Shown: positions 8,452 through 16,955 of the stretch, in pieces | Layout: the number at the start of each line of letters is the position of its first letter | How positions within the stretch are numbered: the first letter of the stretch is position 1 | Source of the DNA: Sphaerulina vaccinii | Taxonomy: Eukaryota > Ascomycota > Dothideomycetes > Mycosphaerellales > Mycosphaerellaceae | Assembly (NCBI GenBank): GCA_022570795.1 | Contig: JAKUDP010000001.1 | Location: 3,596,001 to 3,660,000 of the forward strand | Length of the DNA stretch: 64,000 bases | Direction of reading: 5' to 3' | Translations under genes and position numbers: made by a program | Notes under the pieces: model-generated | Databases searched by the model: none | What the model saw: only the letters and a program-made list of their open reading frames with translations | What the model was told of the DNA's origin: nothing

Positions 8452-10849
8452 ATGTCCAACTCCGAGTTGGCCATCAAGGCCCGCGCGCGTGTGGCGCCGC
8501 CCATACCCACCTCGAAAGATGATATCAACGGCACCTGGAACTTCCTCGAGTGGGGTGTGGATCGAATCATGTTCCAGCTCAGTGAGGGCGTGGACCTTAA
8601 GACGTACATGTCGCTGTACACGAGCATCCACAACTTCTGTACTGCCCAGAAGGCAGTCGGCATGAGCAACCAAAGCAATCTTAACAGCAACCACAGAGGA
8701 GCTCACCTGCTCGGAGAAGACCTCTACCACCGTTTGAACGCTCATCTGAAGGAGCACTTGAAGGCCGTTCACGGGGAGATGGTCAAGCACAGCGACGAAG
8801 CTCTGCTAACATACTACATCAAAGAATGGAAGCGCTACACACAAGCAGGCACGTACAACAATCACTTGTTCAAGTACCTGAACCGCCACTGGGTGAAGCG
8901 TGAGATGGACGAGGGCAAGAAGGATGTGTACGATATCTACACTTTACATCTGGTGCGGTGGAAGGAGGACATGTTTGGCAGCACACAGAATGCGGTCATG
9001 GATGCAGTGTTGAGTCTCGTGGAGAAGCAGCGTAACGGCGAAACCATCGAGCAGTCGAAGATCAAGGACGTGGTCAACTCTTTCGTGTCTCTGGGCATCG
9101 ACGAAGCAGACCCCACCAAGACCACACTCGACGTATACCGCACATACTTCGAGAAGCCATATCTCGAGGCCACGACGAAGTACTACGAGGCTGAGTCTCA
9201 GCGCTTCCTGGCAGAGAATCCGGTGGTCGACTACATGAAGAAGGCGGAGCGCAGACTGGATGAGGAGAAGGAACGCGTGCCTCTCTTCCTGTTGAATGAG
9301 ATCATGACACCACTTATGAAGTGCTGTGAAACGGCCTTGATCGCCGCCCACGCCAGCACCCTTCGAGATGAGTTCCAGATCTTGCTCGATAACGATCGCG
9401 AAGATGACATGGCTCGCATGTACAAGCTGCTTGCTCGCATTCCTGAAGGTCTCGACCCTCTGCGTACCCGATTCGAGCTTCACGTGCGACAAGCTGGACT
9501 TCTGGCTGTGGAGAAGGTTGCTGGACAGGGCGAGGCTCTTGATCCCAAGGCGTACGTTGATGCATTGCTCGAGGTTCACACACAGTACTCTGCTCTGGTG
9601 CAGAAAGCCTTTACTGGCGAGTCTGAATTTGTTCGCAGCTTGGATAATGCCTGCCGCGAATACGTCAACAGGAACAAGGTTTGCGAGAAGAACTCTAGCA
9701 AGTCGCCCGAACTCCTTGCCAAGCACTCGGACAACGTCCTCAAGAAGAGCACCAAGGCCACGGAAGAGGACAACATGGAGAAGCTGCTCGACCAATGCAT
9801 GACCATCTTCAAGTATGTCGAGGACAAGGATGTCTTCCAAAAGTTCTACTCTCGCCACCTTGCGAAACGTCTTGTCAACGGCACATCTGCTAGTGGTGAT
9901 GCTGAGACCAGTATGATTTCGAAACTCAAGGATGCCTCTGGTTTCGAGTACACCAACAAGCTGCAGCGCATGTTCCAGGATGTTCAGACGTCGAAGGATC
10001 TCAACAACGCATACGAGGAGTGGCGATCAACGAACATCGAGAAGGAGGACCGCAAGGATGATGTTGATGCCACCTACCAGATCCTGGGCACCGGCTCGTG
10101 GCCATTGCAACCTCCCACATCGCCATTCGTACCTCCCGAGGAGATCGTCAAGACATACGAGCGTTTCGTACGGTTCTACAGCAACAAGCACGGTGGGCGA
10201 AAGCTTTCGTGGCTGTGGCACTTGTGCAAGGGTGAGATCCGCGCCAACTACGCCAAGATGAATAAGGTGCCATACACATTCGCAGTGTCAACATACCAGA
10301 TGGCTATTCTCCTCATGTTCAACAACAGCAATACCGTTAGTTACGATGACATGGCTGCAATTACTTCTCTTGCCAAGGAGACCCTCGACCCATCGATTGC
10401 CATCATGATCAAGGCCAAGGTGCTCACAGCGAGCCCAGAAGGCGCTACAACGCAGAGCGGAACGTCTTACTCCCTCAACTATGGCTTCAAGAACAAGAAG
10501 CTGAAGGTGAATCTGAACATTGCTATCAAGTCTGAGCAGAAACAGGAAGTTGAGGATACGCACAAGACGATTGAGGAGGACCGAAAGATGCTCATGCAGG
10601 TAAGTGCATACATTCTTTTCACTCATATATATGACCACATGCTAACGTGTTCCACTACAGTCGGCCATTGTCCGTATCATGAAGTCGCGAAAGACTATGA
10701 AGCACGCCCAGCTCGTGTCCGAAACTATTGGCCAGATCAAGAGCAGATTCACGCCCAAGGTCTCTGACATCAAGAAGTGTATTGATATCCTGATCGAGAA
10801 GGAGTACCTCGAGCGTTTGGAAGGTGATGATCTTGGCTACTTGGCTTAG
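8452..10849 (+). CDS. cul1: Cullin-1 (Cdc53), SCF ubiquitin-ligase scaffold
   Basis: Two exons (8452-10599, 10661-10849) give 778 aa, the usual cullin length. The protein begins with the TWNFLEWGVDRIM segment typical of cullin-1, has the helical cullin repeats through the first half, and the cullin-homology (RING-binding) region after about residue 400, for example the CMTIFKYVEDKDVFQKFYSR stretch. The C-terminal exon encodes the neddylation winged-helix domain with the acceptor motif IVRIMKSRK (Lys724) and the end GDDLGYLA. Cullin-1 bridges Skp1/F-box proteins to the RING protein Rbx1 and is activated by Nedd8. The 61-nt intron has GTAAGT, GCTAAC and CTACAG. Reading through the intron would replace the neddylation domain, so the spliced form is the real one. 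Confidence 0.95.
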
Positions 10850-11253
10850 ATCAGGCATGAAGTCACATGTACATGTCGTACACATACAATGGCGTTCTTA
10901 TGGGCGGATCATGAAATAAGGATATCATCCTGGATGGATGGTCATGGGTTATGGATCAGGTCTGCTTAGCATGGCGTGGGCGTTCACAAACTTTCGACTC
11001 GCTTTTTGGTGTGGATGGCACTCGCACCGTAGCAGGTAGGCATGGCTGACTATGAGACATACGTATAGAGAATGAGACAGATGCGAGATGTGAAAAGAAA
11101 AGGATTTGGTAGTCTTGACTTGGCTTTCGTGTTTACCTTGTATCTGAGTAGGTTGGTTCGTATTGCTGACCTGTGAACAGACAAGCGAGAGCAGCTACTC
11201 AGCCACCTTCAAGGATCACCAGATGTTGCCAAAGACTGTACGAGAAGCAAAAG
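10850..11253. other. Cullin 3' flank
   Basis: About 400 bp between the cullin stop and the first RNA-array copy. No gene or repeat recognised. Confidence 0.5.
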
Positions 11254-11401
11254 AATCGCCCGCTGCAGGACAGTGAGAGAGGACTGATCGCAACACCCAA
11301 ACCAGCCTCAACGGGGCTTCGGAGTTGACTGGCACGACTCCATTATCAAGCATCAGCTACAGCCAACGACTTACTAATTGACCGCTATACCATGGACGAC
11401 T
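11254..11401 (-). ncRNA. Novel Pol III-type RNA, array 1 copy 1
   Basis: Ends AGTCGTCC (11401-11394) and GGGCGATT (11261-11254) pair over 8 bp. A-box TGGTATAGCGG at 11392-11382. Hairpin UUGGC-UGUA-GCUGA, which needs G-U pairs on this strand. T4 at 11252-11249. Upstream element is weak (GTACAT). Confidence 0.62.
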
Positions 11402-11499
11402 ATCGAGAATGGACGATCGCACTGGGTACATCAAGGCTGCTTATCACATTGGACGAGGAAGCAAAAGCTGGTAAAGTGAAGGTTGAGGTGGGGTAATAG

Positions 11500-11645
11500 A
11501 ATCGCCTTTAGCAAGCGGCTAGGGACGAGCTATAAGAGCGGAAGAAGCTGGGAGACTTCAAGATTATCGGCATGTCGTTGTGCTTGATTGAGCATCAGCT
11601 ATGCCGACGACTTATCGAGTGACCGCTAGACTAGTGGGGATGATT
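11500..11645 (-). ncRNA. Novel Pol III-type RNA, array 1 copy 2
   Basis: A-box TAGTCTAGCGG at 11633-11623; hairpin UCGGC-AUA-GCUGA. Terminal stem AATCATCC with AGGCGATT has 6 of 8 pairs. TATAT at 11680-11676. There is no T4 directly at the 3' end; the next is at 11466-11463. A further possible pairing links TCGGCAT of the hairpin with ATGCCGA downstream. This copy may have lost its terminator. Confidence 0.55.
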
Positions 11646-11756
11646 ATTTGTTGAGGAAGGGGGATTTGAGAGGGGTATATGGAGACTGCTTGGAGTAAAA
11701 AGGGAGGAGCTTCACATATCGCCAGCGAGAAGGCTCTAGGGAAAGCCAAAAAAAAA

Positions 11757-11901
11757 AATCGCCTATCGGGGGCAGTTTTGTTCGTACCTGCCTCCACATG
11801 CAAGTCGATAGGCTTGCAGCTTGTGAGCTTGAACGTTGTTTGTGTCGAGCATCGGACTCAGCTGACGACTTAGCTTTGCCGCTAGACTAGGGTGGACGAT
11901 T
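11757..11901 (-). ncRNA. Novel Pol III-type RNA, array 1 copy 3
   Basis: Terminal stem AATCGTCC (11901-11894) with AGGCGATT (11764-11757), 7 of 8 pairs, with A-U where most copies have G-U at position 2. A-box at 11889-11879. Second hairpin GCAAG...CTTGC at 11817-11800. TATAT at 11931-11927. A long T-run (11748-11758 on the plus strand as A) follows the 3' end. The first hairpin is not clear here. Confidence 0.58.
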
Positions 11902-12002
11902 GATGAGGATGAGAGGATTGGAGTTGTATATGAAGGCTGCTTCGGGTAGTTGAGGTGAGCAAAAGAGCAAGGAGGAAGGCAAAAGAGGAAAAGATGCAAA
12001 AC

Positions 12003-12141
12003 AATCGCCCTCTATCCGGGTGCTACTACGCTGCCCAGGTCCGTGAAGTCATGAGGCTCCAGGCATGTAGGATTGAAGTATTATTGTGAAGCATCAGCTT
12101 CGCCAACGACTTATCGATTTGCCGCTAGACTACCGACGACT
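12003..12141 (-). ncRNA. Novel Pol III-type RNA, array 1 copy 4
   Basis: Terminal stem AGTCGTCG with GGGCGATT (12010-12003), 7 of 8 pairs. A-box TAGTCTAGCGG at 12132-12122; hairpin UUGGC-GAA-GCUGA. T4 at 12001-11998. Upstream element is GTACATG-like at 12173-12167. Confidence 0.6.
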
Positions 12142-12226
12142 GGTTGAAAAAGAGCAGAACGGACTGGTACATGAGGACTACTTGGAGTAATTGAGGTGCG
12201 CAAAAGAGCATATAGGGCTGCAAAAC

Positions 12227-12372
12227 AATCGCCCATGGGATCAGGCGTACGTAGATGCAGCACGACTTTGCCAAGTCGATAGGCTTGGAGATCATGAGCC
12301 TCTCAGGGGTGAGTCGAGCATCAGCTTACGCTGACGACTTATCGATGTTCCGCTAGACTATTATGGACGACT
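12227..12372 (-). ncRNA. Novel Pol III-type RNA, array 1 copy 5
   Basis: AGTCGTCC (12372-12365) pairs with GGGCGATT (12234-12227) over 8 bp; four extra bases separate the stem from the A-box (12360-12350). Hairpin UCAGC-GUAA-GCUGA; second hairpin CCAAG...CTTGG at 12288-12271. T4 at 12225-12222; TATAT at 12403-12399. Confidence 0.65.
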
Positions 12373-12469
12373 GGATGGAGATGAGAAGATTGGGGTTGTA
12401 TATGAAGGTTGCTTGACGTGTGAGATGTGATGGAAAAGCAAGGGAAAGAACAGGGGGAGGAGGCAAAAC

Positions 12470-12606
12470 AATCGCCTATAACAAGCATTTCTAGCCAAAA
12501 CCTCATCGTTGAAGTCAATCGACTTCAGCAGATTCGAGTTGTCGTCTATGACCGAGCATTAGCTATTGCTAACGACTTATCGATATACCACTAGACTAGG
12601 ACGACT
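12470..12606 (-). ncRNA. Novel Pol III-type RNA, array 1 copy 6
   Basis: Terminal stem AGTCGTCC with AGGCGATT, 7 of 8 pairs. A-box TAGTCTAGTGG at 12598-12588; hairpin UUAGC-AAUA-GCUAA; strong second hairpin TGAAGTC-GATT-GACTTCA at 12527-12510. T4 at 12468-12465; TATAT (as ATATA) at 12637-12633. Confidence 0.65.
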
Positions 12607-12719
12607 GGTTGAAGAAACAGAGGATGAGTTGCTATATCAAGGTCATCTTCGATGGCTAATTAAGGCAAAAGGTAGACATCTGCAGTCCCATAGCAAAAGA
12701 GTACCAGGAGATGCAAAAC

Positions 12720-12854
12720 AATCGCCTGTCGCAAGTAGTATTGACACAATTTGCATGTGGCTAAGTCGGTTGGCTTGGACAGAACACTTATGAAAGTAGA
12801 TTGAGCATTAGCTATGCCAACGACTTATCGACTTCCCGCTAGACTAGGACGACT
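12720..12854 (-). ncRNA. Novel Pol III-type RNA, array 1 copy 7
   Basis: Terminal stem AGTCGTCC (12854-12847) with AGGCGATT (12727-12720), 7 of 8 pairs. A-box TAGTCTAGCGG at 12846-12836; hairpin UUGGC-AUA-GCUAA. T4 at 12718-12715; ATATATA at 12885-12879. Confidence 0.63.
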
Positions 12855-12969
12855 GGTTGAAGATGAAGTATTTGGAGATATATATGGAGCTTGTTTTCTG
12901 TATGAGGTGATTGCAAAAGTACGCTCGAATTTACGATGTTGCTAGAAGTGCATAACAGACCAGCAAAAG

Positions 12970-13115
12970 AATCGCCTTCGTTCTTGTGCGTTGACAGTGT
13001 CTGCCAGGTGCTATCCCAACGCACTTTGCACGACAGGGCTTGCTATCCTCATGTCTGTCTGTCAAGCATCAGCTATGCCAACGACTTACTGTCATACCAC
13101 TAGACTAGGACGATT
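12970..13115 (-). ncRNA. Novel Pol III-type RNA, array 1 copy 8
   Basis: Terminal stem AATCGTCC (13115-13108) with AGGCGATT (12977-12970), 7 of 8 pairs. A-box TAGTCTAGTGG at 13107-13097; hairpin UUGGC-AUA-GCUGA. T4 at 12968-12965; upstream TATGTA at 13147-13142. Confidence 0.62.
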
Positions 13116-13235
13116 CGTTGAAAGACCACGAGCTGGGGGTGTACATAGACCTCACTCTTGTCTCTAGTCTGGATGCAAAAGAACAACAATAGTGCAAGTT
13201 GTGAGCCAAAAGACACGGCGAGACGGCAAAAAGCA

Positions 13236-13368
13236 AATCGCCCAGACCTTATGTTTGTGAAAAGCATCTAGGGCGAATTCCTTCGGCTTCACGACTTGAT
13301 AGCCTCGCGTTCTTATCATACGTTAGCTTCGCTGACGATTTAAAGCTTGCCACTAGACCAAGACGACT
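13236..13368 (-). ncRNA. Novel Pol III-type RNA, array 1 copy 9
   Basis: AGTCGTCT (13368-13361) pairs with GGGCGATT (13243-13236) over 8 bp with a U-G last pair. A-box TGGTCTAGTGG at 13360-13350. The first hairpin UCAGC-GAA-GCUAA has one mismatch. T5 at 13232-13228; TATATA at 13402-13397. Confidence 0.62.
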
Positions 13369-13472
13369 TGTTGAAGAGTGATGATGTGAGGTTGTGTATA
13401 TAGCTCGAGCCACCCCAAGTGAAGGTCCAAAAGTGATTGACGTTCCCCACTGGTCCGGTAAAAAAGCAAAAC

Positions 13473-13613
13473 AATCGCCTCAATATCTTGTGATAGTCCG
13501 CAGCGGAAAGGTCTTCAAATGGGAAGGGCTTGGCTGAAGCATCCATTGTGCTAGGCGTTTTGACATCAGCTACGCTGACGATTTACTGGTGTACCACTAG
13601 ACCAAGGACGACT
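13473..13613 (-). ncRNA. Novel Pol III-type RNA, array 1 copy 10
   Basis: Terminal stem AGTCGTCC (13613-13606) with AGGCGATT (13480-13473), 7 of 8 pairs. A-box TGGTCTAGTGG at 13604-13594; hairpin UCAGC-GUA-GCUGA. T-runs at 13471-13468 and 13465-13460; TATA at 13646-13643. Confidence 0.63.
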
Positions 13614-13718
13614 ATTGAACAGTGACGACTTGAGGTCGTAGATATACCTCAGAACGTACCATGTCACGATTGCAAAAGGGAAAGATCGTCCGAGCTGGGC
13701 CTGGCAGAGAAGCAAAAG

Positions 13719-13854
13719 AATCGTCCAGGTCTTGTGTTCTAGAGCGCAATGCCGTATTCAAAGTCTTCTGGCTTCGAACCTAGACTGTCTCGTCTGCTTG
13801 CCAAACGTCAGATATACTGACGATCTACTAATTACCACTAGACCAAGGACGACT
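13719..13854 (-). ncRNA. Novel Pol III-type RNA, array 1 copy 11 (perfect A and B boxes)
   Basis: AGTCGTCC (13854-13847) pairs with GGACGATT (13726-13719) over 8 bp, with U-A where other copies have U-G. A-box TGGTCTAGTGG at 13845-13835 and B-box GGTTCGAAGCC at 13780-13770 both match the tRNA-gene consensus exactly, 54 nt apart. Hairpin GUCAG-UAUAU-CUGAC. T4 at 13717-13714; TATTTA at 13885-13880. Confidence 0.7.
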
Positions 13855-13950
13855 GTTGCATATTTCAGAATCGAGGTCGTAAATAGATCTCAAGTCGCTG
13901 CTGGTATGAGTGCAAAAGAGTCCTGTATTGTCGGTAAGACAGCAAAAAAC

Positions 13951-14088
13951 GATCGACCGGAACTTGTGTTCGGAGAAATGATAGAGGAGTTCAAAGTCTT
14001 CTGGCTTCGAACCTAAACTGTCTCGTCTGCATGTCAAACATTAGCTATGCCAACGAATTACTGGTGTGCCACTAGACCAATGTCGACT
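13951..14088 (-). ncRNA. Novel Pol III-type RNA, array 1 copy 12 (perfect A and B boxes)
   Basis: Terminal stem AGTCGACA (14088-14081) with GGTCGATC (13958-13951): the sixth base is A facing U here, instead of U facing G or A elsewhere, so both strands changed together; the outermost and innermost pairs are lost (6 of 8). A-box TGGTCTAGTGG at 14079-14069; B-box GGTTCGAAGCC at 14013-14003. Hairpin UUGGC-AUA-GCUAA. T6 at 13949-13944; TATA-like at 14118-14114. Confidence 0.68.
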
Positions 14089-14193
14089 GTTACGTGGCCA
14101 GGGACTTGTTCTGTATATGACTGTCACTCCAGGATCTCGTTGACTGCAAAAGAATCGGACCTATGAGCCGAATGTCTGCTCTGGAAGCAAAAG

Positions 14194-14330
14194 AATCGTC
14201 CAGGTCTTGTGTTCCAAGATGCTGATTGCTATGGACAAGTGCTTTGGCTTGAGAACATATCAATCTTGTCTCTCTATCAAACATCAGCTATGCCAACGAT
14301 TTACAGCTTACCACTAGACCAATGACGCTC
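14194..14330 (-). ncRNA. Novel Pol III-type RNA, array 1 copy 13
   Basis: A-box TGGTCTAGTGG at 14321-14311; hairpin UUGGC-AUA-GCUGA; B-box-like TTCTCAAGCC near 14243-14234. Terminal stem GAGCGTCA with GGACGATT has 6 of 8 pairs. T4 at 14192-14189; ATATA at 14360-14356. Confidence 0.58.
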
Positions 14331-14443
14331 GTTGGAAAGTGATGGGTTGAGGTCGTATATTAACGCTACCGTCAAGTTGTCCGACGTGTCTCTGTTCTCG
14401 CCGGCCTTCGAGGACGATAATGGCCAGCATGCTTGATTGGTGC

Positions 14444-15856
14444 TCATAACTTCCTTTTCAGAATCTGCCAGGACTCGTCACTTCCCGTCACAGTCCAAGC
14501 TGTACTCTCCAAGCTGCAACCGAATGGGTCGCCACGGTTGATGCGAATGCAGTCTAGATCTCGAAAAGTCTCGTCTTGCATCAGCTTCAGGAGCTGCATA
14601 TCCCGAGTCTGAAAGTCATCATCGTCCATGTACATCCAAAAGAGCTGCAGCGTCTTCAGCGATTTGGGCATAATGTTGGTCAGATACTGCTCGCTGTCCC
14701 ACAAGTCGGGACCAGTATCGTCGTCCTCTTGACAGATCCTTCGCTGGCCGCACAACGCCTCGACTGGTGCCCCCAGATGCTCAAGCGAGCTCAGGTGCAC
14801 CAGGCTACCCAGAGCGACACCATCGAGCACAGAATCATCCATATTATCCCTGTCATCGATCCTCAGGCTTAATTTCCTCAGTCTTGAACCAAACCTTCCA
14901 AGAACGTCTCCCCAAGCACGATACGTAACCTCGCCATCTACTTCTTGTGGTACACAGGGTATCATGCCATGCAGCGACAGTGTTTCAAGTGCAGGACAGG
15001 CTACGAGAAGCTCCTTCAGATCATGATCGCTGATGACAGATTCTTTCAAGTGGACCGCCTGCACCGATGATCTGAGCTGAGATAAATCTGTATAGTCTAC
15101 AGAACACAGATTCCTGCCTTCGAAGTCTCGTAATGCGGGCAATCGCAAGAAACTGGATACGTCTGCAATTGTCATGGAAGATTCTTCGTGCAATGGTTCG
15201 ACTTTGACTTCCCTGAGTGATTCGAATGATACCGAGTGTGTCCCAGTATGCGAGGCTGAAGACTCCGAGGACATCGCAAGGCCTGATGAGACTGCATCGG
15301 CACTACCCTGCACTGCAGAGTAAGCCTCGAAGAGAGCGCCAACCAGGGAGCTTTCCCATCCATAGGTGAAAGTTATATCGAGCATGCTCAACTTGTTGCA
15401 CATGCAGATCAGCAATGCTACCGCAGCATCTTGGAGGCCTTCATTCAAGCGGTCTCTGAGGCGTTGCTGCAGGTCTGATTGAAGACGTATACTATTAAGT
15501 ATACGGTCGTAGCGCTCCATGGCTTCGGCATCAGGGACAACGGGGCGCGCAAATCCATGTGCGACATCCAATTCTGTTTCCCAGTCCGAGAGATACAGAT
15601 GCTTGACGAGGTCGGCTGTGCCTGGACGTTCTATTAATGTCCTAAGAAGAGACGGCAAGCATTTCTTGCGCTCCCTCAAAGGACTGAGCGTGTGGAAGAT
15701 GAATGGACGCACAATGCGATTGAAAGCCTTGCTTGCTAGTGAGATATCCAGTAAGGTCTGTAGATTCCGCTCCTCTGTCGGGTCGCCATTGATGAACCCC
15801 GAAGGCCGGAGGTAGAGAAAGACATGCTGCAGCAGCTCTTCTGGCAATACTCCCAT
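14444..15856 (-). CDS. F-box protein with leucine-rich C-terminal region
   Basis: A single-exon 470-aa protein. It opens with an F-box-like segment (MGVLPEELLQHVFLYL, then LLDISLASKAFNRIVRPFIF), the part that would bind Skp1 in an SCF ligase. The rest has repeated Leu-rich segments such as FLRLPALRDFEGRNL and LLVACPALETLSLHGM, as in the irregular leucine-rich repeats of fungal F-box proteins, which hold the substrate. No substrate can be inferred. It lies at the far side of array 1 from cullin-1; the SCF link is thematic only, and there is no sign of co-regulation. Confidence 0.82.
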   Translation of the reverse strand: MGVLPEELLQHVFLYLRPSGFINGDPTEERNLQTLLDISLASKAFNRIVRPFIFHTLSPLRERKKCLPSLLRTLIERPGTADLVKHLYLSDWETELDVAHGFARPVVPDAEAMERYDRILNSIRLQSDLQQRLRDRLNEGLQDAAVALLICMCNKLSMLDITFTYGWESSLVGALFEAYSAVQGSADAVSSGLAMSSESSASHTGTHSVSFESLREVKVEPLHEESSMTIADVSSFLRLPALRDFEGRNLCSVDYTDLSQLRSSVQAVHLKESVISDHDLKELLVACPALETLSLHGMIPCVPQEVDGEVTYRAWGDVLGRFGSRLRKLSLRIDDRDNMDDSVLDGVALGSLVHLSSLEHLGAPVEALCGQRRICQEDDDTGPDLWDSEQYLTNIMPKSLKTLQLFWMYMDDDDFQTRDMQLLKLMQDETFRDLDCIRINRGDPFGCSLESTAWTVTGSDESWQILKRKL

Positions 15857-15983
15857 GATTGAGTGTATGTTGAGGTAAAGTGTGAGCTTCCTGGTGTCTC
15901 AAGACGTGTATCTCAACACTCTTTAGCTGACTTGAGTGGCATGCCAATTATCTGACGAATGCCAAGCGCTGTAGCGTTTCTTT

Positions 15984-16235
15984 CTATGCAAGTACAACAT
16001 CTTTACCCTTTGTCGGAGGCGGATCAAGAGATGGACCCCGCAACTTTGGACACTTGATGGTGAGCTCAGCTGCCAGTGGCTTGCGGCGATCGTTTTGCTT
16101 CCACCTGGGTATGTGTCCTGTTTTGTGGACTGGTACTTCTTGGCCCTGGTGGAAGATGAACACCTGCAAGTGTGTAAGTCCTCAATACTCTGAACTGAGG
16201 TATGTTAACGGTACAATGTAGCCTGAAGAAAACAT
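15984..16235 (-). CDS. Small basic protein of unknown function (66 aa)
   Basis: Two exons on the minus strand (16235-16215, then 16163-15984) encode 66 aa beginning MFSSGYIVFIF and rich in Lys, Arg and Pro (for example PRWKQNDRRKP), ending KGKDVVLA. The 51-nt intron has GTACCG and TTGCAG borders and is needed because the unspliced frame from this ATG meets a TGA. The short hydrophobic start could be a membrane or mitochondrial targeting segment. I recognise no family. The coherent splice and the charged composition make it a plausible gene, but a spurious frame is possible. Confidence 0.4.
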
Positions 16236-16955
16236 GTTGTTGCTAAGCAGAAGGAAGGTGGTGAATGGAGGAAAGTGGAGGAAGTGGAGGAGCGAGCGGG
16301 CGATGGCGGAAATGAGTCTTGGCGTTCACCAACATCACACCGTATACGTACATCTCCATTTCAAAACCACGTCCCATCATCTCACTTTCTGCCTCCCGGC
16401 TCATTGAGCGCGCTATCGAAGACATGTGGCGATATTTGTCAAGCACAGATAGAGATGACACAGACCTCCATAGACATAGCATTAGACCTCTTCAAGAGAA
16501 CATCTGGAGCAACTCGAGCGACCTGAGGAGATGATACACCTTCAAAACCAAATGTCTGGGTCTCTGATCTCCATTCACACCCTGAACTTGCTGGACATAG
16601 AGCCATGAAGATACTAGAGTCCTTGAGATACGCTACTTCCCGACCATACTTCCATAGGCACATTCTAGCTCACTTGGAACTTCGTTGGGACAACTGGAGA
16701 ACGACATACATAAAGAATGGCATGAGAGGCATTTCGACTTTTCATTGTTCTCCTGAAGCATATCTGAGTTCTTGGAAGCTGCTGTCTAGTATACATTACG
16801 AGCACTTCACGCTCCGTCTTTGGATCAAGCCCTACGAGTGCCAGTGCCATCCTCCTTCACAGCATGCTTCCTTGTCCCGGAACCACTGTGCTCCTGGCGC
16901 AGGATCTGACCCACTTCAGTCTCTGCTGCTCCCGGTGAGCTTCATCCAATTACCT

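Larger units (their letters stand above)
11254..14330 (-). repeat. Array 1: thirteen tandem copies of a novel structured RNA gene
   Basis: Thirteen diverged copies of about 133-148 nt recur at a regular spacing of about 245 bp, all on the minus strand. The conserved parts, in transcription order, are: an AT-rich upstream element (usually TATAT) at about -26 to -35; a 5' strand like AGTCGTCC; an A-box TAGTCTAGCGG or TGGTCTAGTGG; ATAAGTCGT; a 5-bp hairpin; a B-box-like AAGCC region in a second hairpin; a 3' strand GGGCGATT; and a T-run followed by GC. The parts between are poorly conserved. This points to genes rather than to a simple satellite. The array lies between cullin-1 and an F-box gene. 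Confidence 0.85.

Noticed and set aside
8944..9858. 304-aa minus-strand frame
   Set aside because: Antisense shadow within the cullin gene.
11254..14330. CRISPR-like array
   Set aside because: Regular spacing suggested it at first, but the units are about 245 bp and internally diverged, with tRNA-type boxes and no identical short repeats. The host is a eukaryote.
11254..14330. Cluster of ordinary tRNA genes
   Set aside because: A-boxes and acceptor-like stems are present, but there is no T arm next to the 3' strand and no anticodon arm of normal size; units are about 140 nt.
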